A stretch of 64,000 nucleotides of DNA from NCBI GenBank assembly GCA_019241645.1, contig JAFAWQ010000052.1, forward strand, positions 1 through 64,000. Reading direction: 5' to 3'. Positions 62,047 through 64,000 of the stretch are shown here, piece after piece (the stretch's first letter is position 1; each line of letters opens with the position of its first letter). Below the pieces are notes generated by a model. That model was not told the DNA's origin and did not search any database. It saw only the letters and a list, made by a program, of their open reading frames with translations. Position numbers and translations under genes: made by a program. Source of the stretch: Alphaproteobacteria bacterium (GTDB taxonomy: Bacteria > Pseudomonadota > Alphaproteobacteria > Micropepsales > Micropepsaceae).

Positions 62047-64000
62047 TCAGTATTGACCGGCGATAGCCTCTTCGACGAGCGAAATCTCATCGCGCGAGAG
62101 ATCGAACAGGCGGTAGACGCGGTCGTTGATCTCGGCTTCGGCATCGCCAATACGAGCCGTAAGCGTTTCAACCTCTGCTTTGCGCGCGTTGAAATATCGC
62201 TCCCATTCGTCACGCTCGCGCACCGGAATTTCAACGGAATGCACGCGCCTTAGCTCCGACAGAAATTTCCCGAAGTTCAATCCCGGCCATCGCGTGAACG
62301 AATCCGATAGACGTGCGCCACCACGTAGATCGGCTGCGCGTTGCAGGAAGGCTAGAATGGTGGTGGCGCGTTCAGTAGCTGCGCTATTTGCATACAAAGC
62401 GGACCTAGTTAACTGCGACTCGGCTGGATTACTCGCCGCTGGCATCGCGTCAAGATGATTGGAGAACAAGCGGAGGCGCCATTTGCCGCCCCGGAGCGCC
62501 TCAGCGTGTCCGAATAGCAAGAACCAAAAAGCTTTCGTATTTAGATAGGCTTCCAATCCACGATCTTCATGCGGATAGAAGTAGACGGTGTTGCCACAGA
62601 AATAACCCTTGGTGTCTAGCGAAAATTTTGGACCCTGAGACATGTCTGGGAAAACTATTTTGGCGGCCTCAAAGCTTGGCTCATACGCCGCCTGGGCTTG
62701 TTGCAACTCCCACCAGTTCTGTTTGGTCGCTCGTTTTTCGAGCTTGTCGCGGAACGGCAGCAGCCAATCGCGGATGGCGGGGTACTCCTCGATGTCGACG
62801 CGGTTTTTCGGGGTGTAGATCAGCCACAGATCGTCGCTCTCCACATGCCAGCGCCTAAGATTCTCGCCCACGAGAAAGGGTTTCAGCAGTTCGGCCGAGC
62901 GCGAATCCTTCATCACCAGTGCATCGCGCTGTGCACGAGTGAGCACGAAGGCTTCATTCAAACCTGTCTTGATGCCATAGAGCGGCGGCCCGTATACCTC
63001 GGCCAACGTCTTCCGCCCCGCCGCCATCTTCTTGCGGATGGCATCCAGCCGGTCATTTTCGAAGCGCCATGAGCCGCTGCCCAACCGCGCCCGTGGCATC
63101 GCTTGCGAGGCAGTTGAAAACACTTTCGACAGATCGTCGGGCAATTCGTTCACATGCAGGAAGCGCAATGCTTCGTCCGCGCCATCTCCGTTACGCCGCC
63201 GCAGCGTGAGGATCGTGGGATAAGTGGTGACACCTTCGAAAATCTGCAGGTCGCCGAAATCCACCACGGACTCGATTTCCGCCTTGGCGTTGAGGTATCG
63301 GCGCAGCGGCTCACCGGAACCGGTGCGAAAAAATGTTGAAGAGCAGATATAACCAAGGCGACCGCCCGGCTTCAGCAAGCGCACGCCCAGTTCCAGGAAA
63401 TAGGCATAGAGATCGGCGCGGTCCGCGACCACCTCGTAGCGGGTTTCAAGATACGGCTTGAACGGCTTAATCAGCTCCATCCGCACATAGGGCGGATTGC
63501 CGATGACGATATCGAAGCCACCGGCATCGAAGATTTCCTGAAACGCAGTCTTCCAATCGAAGGCGCGGCGTGAAAATCGGAGTCTTCAATGAGGCTGTTG
63601 CCCCAGCGGATGGTATGATCCAGCGATTCCAGCTGGCGACCTTTCTTTGCCGTCTTGATCCATAGAGACAGTTTCGTGATCTCAACCGATTCCGAGTTCA
63701 CATCCACGCCGTAGAGATTCTGCGTGATGATCTCGACATCGGTGTCTGCTTCCGAGTGCACCAGCAGGCCGGGTTCCAGCGCAGACAATTGCTCACGGAC
63801 CCGAGTCTGCTCGGCGCTCAGGAAGTCGAACGCCGCGATGAGGAAGGCGCCAGAGCCGCAGGCCGGATCGACGATGCGCAAGGACGTAATGCAATCGAGA
63901 TATTCGCGCCAAAAGGCCTTTTCGGACGACTTCGTTTTCCAGCGGATTGCGCCGCTCCCTCCCTCGCCGTCTACGTGCGCGCTCAGCAGCGCTTCGCGGC
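62047..64000 (-). pseudogene. Frameshifted type IIG/Eco57I-like DNA methyltransferase, 5' end off window
   Basis: Class I adenine-N6 DNA methyltransferase of the combined type IIG kind. The part at 63471-64000 has motif I, VDPACGSGAFLIAAFDFL, and stays open to the window edge with no start seen. Near 63560-63575 the frame is lost (after SLIEDSDFH) and resumes in another frame as AFDWKTAFQEIFDAGGFDIV, then motif IV NPPY (about 63490-63500). The second part, to 62047, holds the TaqI-like specificity region (GPPLYGIKTGLNEAFVL, KPFLVGENLRRW). One lost or gained base explains the break; it is either a true mutation or a sequencing error in a GC run. Confidence 0.85.

Noticed and set aside
1-64000. 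CRISPR arrays, insertion sequences, integrases, origin or partition genes
   Set aside because: None seen; the only repeats found are the 86-bp pair and the 37-bp pair.

Overview
The window is GC-rich and gene-dense. Its markers are those of an alphaproteobacterium: a GAAC-N7-GAAC SOS box in front of an imuA-imuB-dnaE2 mutagenesis cassette, an RpoE/ChrR singlet-oxygen sigma/anti-sigma pair with all eight zinc ligands, FixJ-type regulators, and a FecI-FecR-TonB receptor unit. I cannot fix the genus. No rRNA, tRNA, CRISPR array, integrase or insertion sequence was seen, so the window looks chromosomal.

Layout. 0-6 kb: a GtrB-like glycosyltransferase and a GtrA-like flippase, separated by an opposite-strand FecI-FecR-receptor cassette. 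6.8-12.3 kb: a FixL/FixJ-like kinase and regulator, a secreted hydrolase, a lone receiver protein, an AraC regulator and an orphan membrane protein. 12.3-28.3 kb: a 16-kb block all on the minus strand, in two tightly packed transcription units. The downstream unit has 11 genes: DUF4331-SRPBCC fusion, aldehyde dehydrogenase, HupE/UreJ-like protein, TPR protein, three tandem paralogues of about 200 aa, a Dyp-type peroxidase, and an MFS/HlyD/outer-membrane-factor efflux pump. The upstream unit has a haloperoxidase-type hydrolase, an NmrA-like protein, a secreted cupin, a ThuA-like protein and a lipase-like hydrolase. A nearly identical 37-bp element stands before each unit, and the upstream copy is followed by a decayed DUF4331 fragment.

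28.7-30.5 kb is poor in genes. It has two small membrane proteins and an 86-bp sequence present twice. 30.5-39.7 kb is a complete potassium-uptake locus: porin, 27-aa microprotein, kdpF, kdpA, kdpB, kdpC, kdpD, kdpE. 39.7-44.2 kb holds an S41 peptidase divergent from a MarR regulator across a perfect palindrome, then a MATE exporter and a hydrolase. 44.2-49.6 kb is a five-gene, translationally coupled operon (metY-like, metA-like, carrier protein-thioesterase, AMP-forming ligase, orphan protein) that looks like a very small biosynthetic cluster. A thiamine-diphosphate enzyme is divergent from it. 51.2-56.6 kb is the SOS mutagenesis cassette. 56.7-59.0 kb is rpoE-chrR with a divergent secreted orphan, each preceded by a similar RpoE-like promoter. 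59.1-62.0 kb is a Pho-box-controlled phosphate porin and pstS, closed by a strong terminator. The right edge holds a frameshifted type IIG/Eco57I-like DNA methyltransferase that runs off the window.

The two strongest candidates for undescribed systems are the 11-gene Dyp-peroxidase/paralogue/efflux operon, with its shared upstream element, and the homoserine-acyltransferase/carrier-thioesterase/ligase operon. Functions rest on recognised motifs and gene order; no database search was possible.
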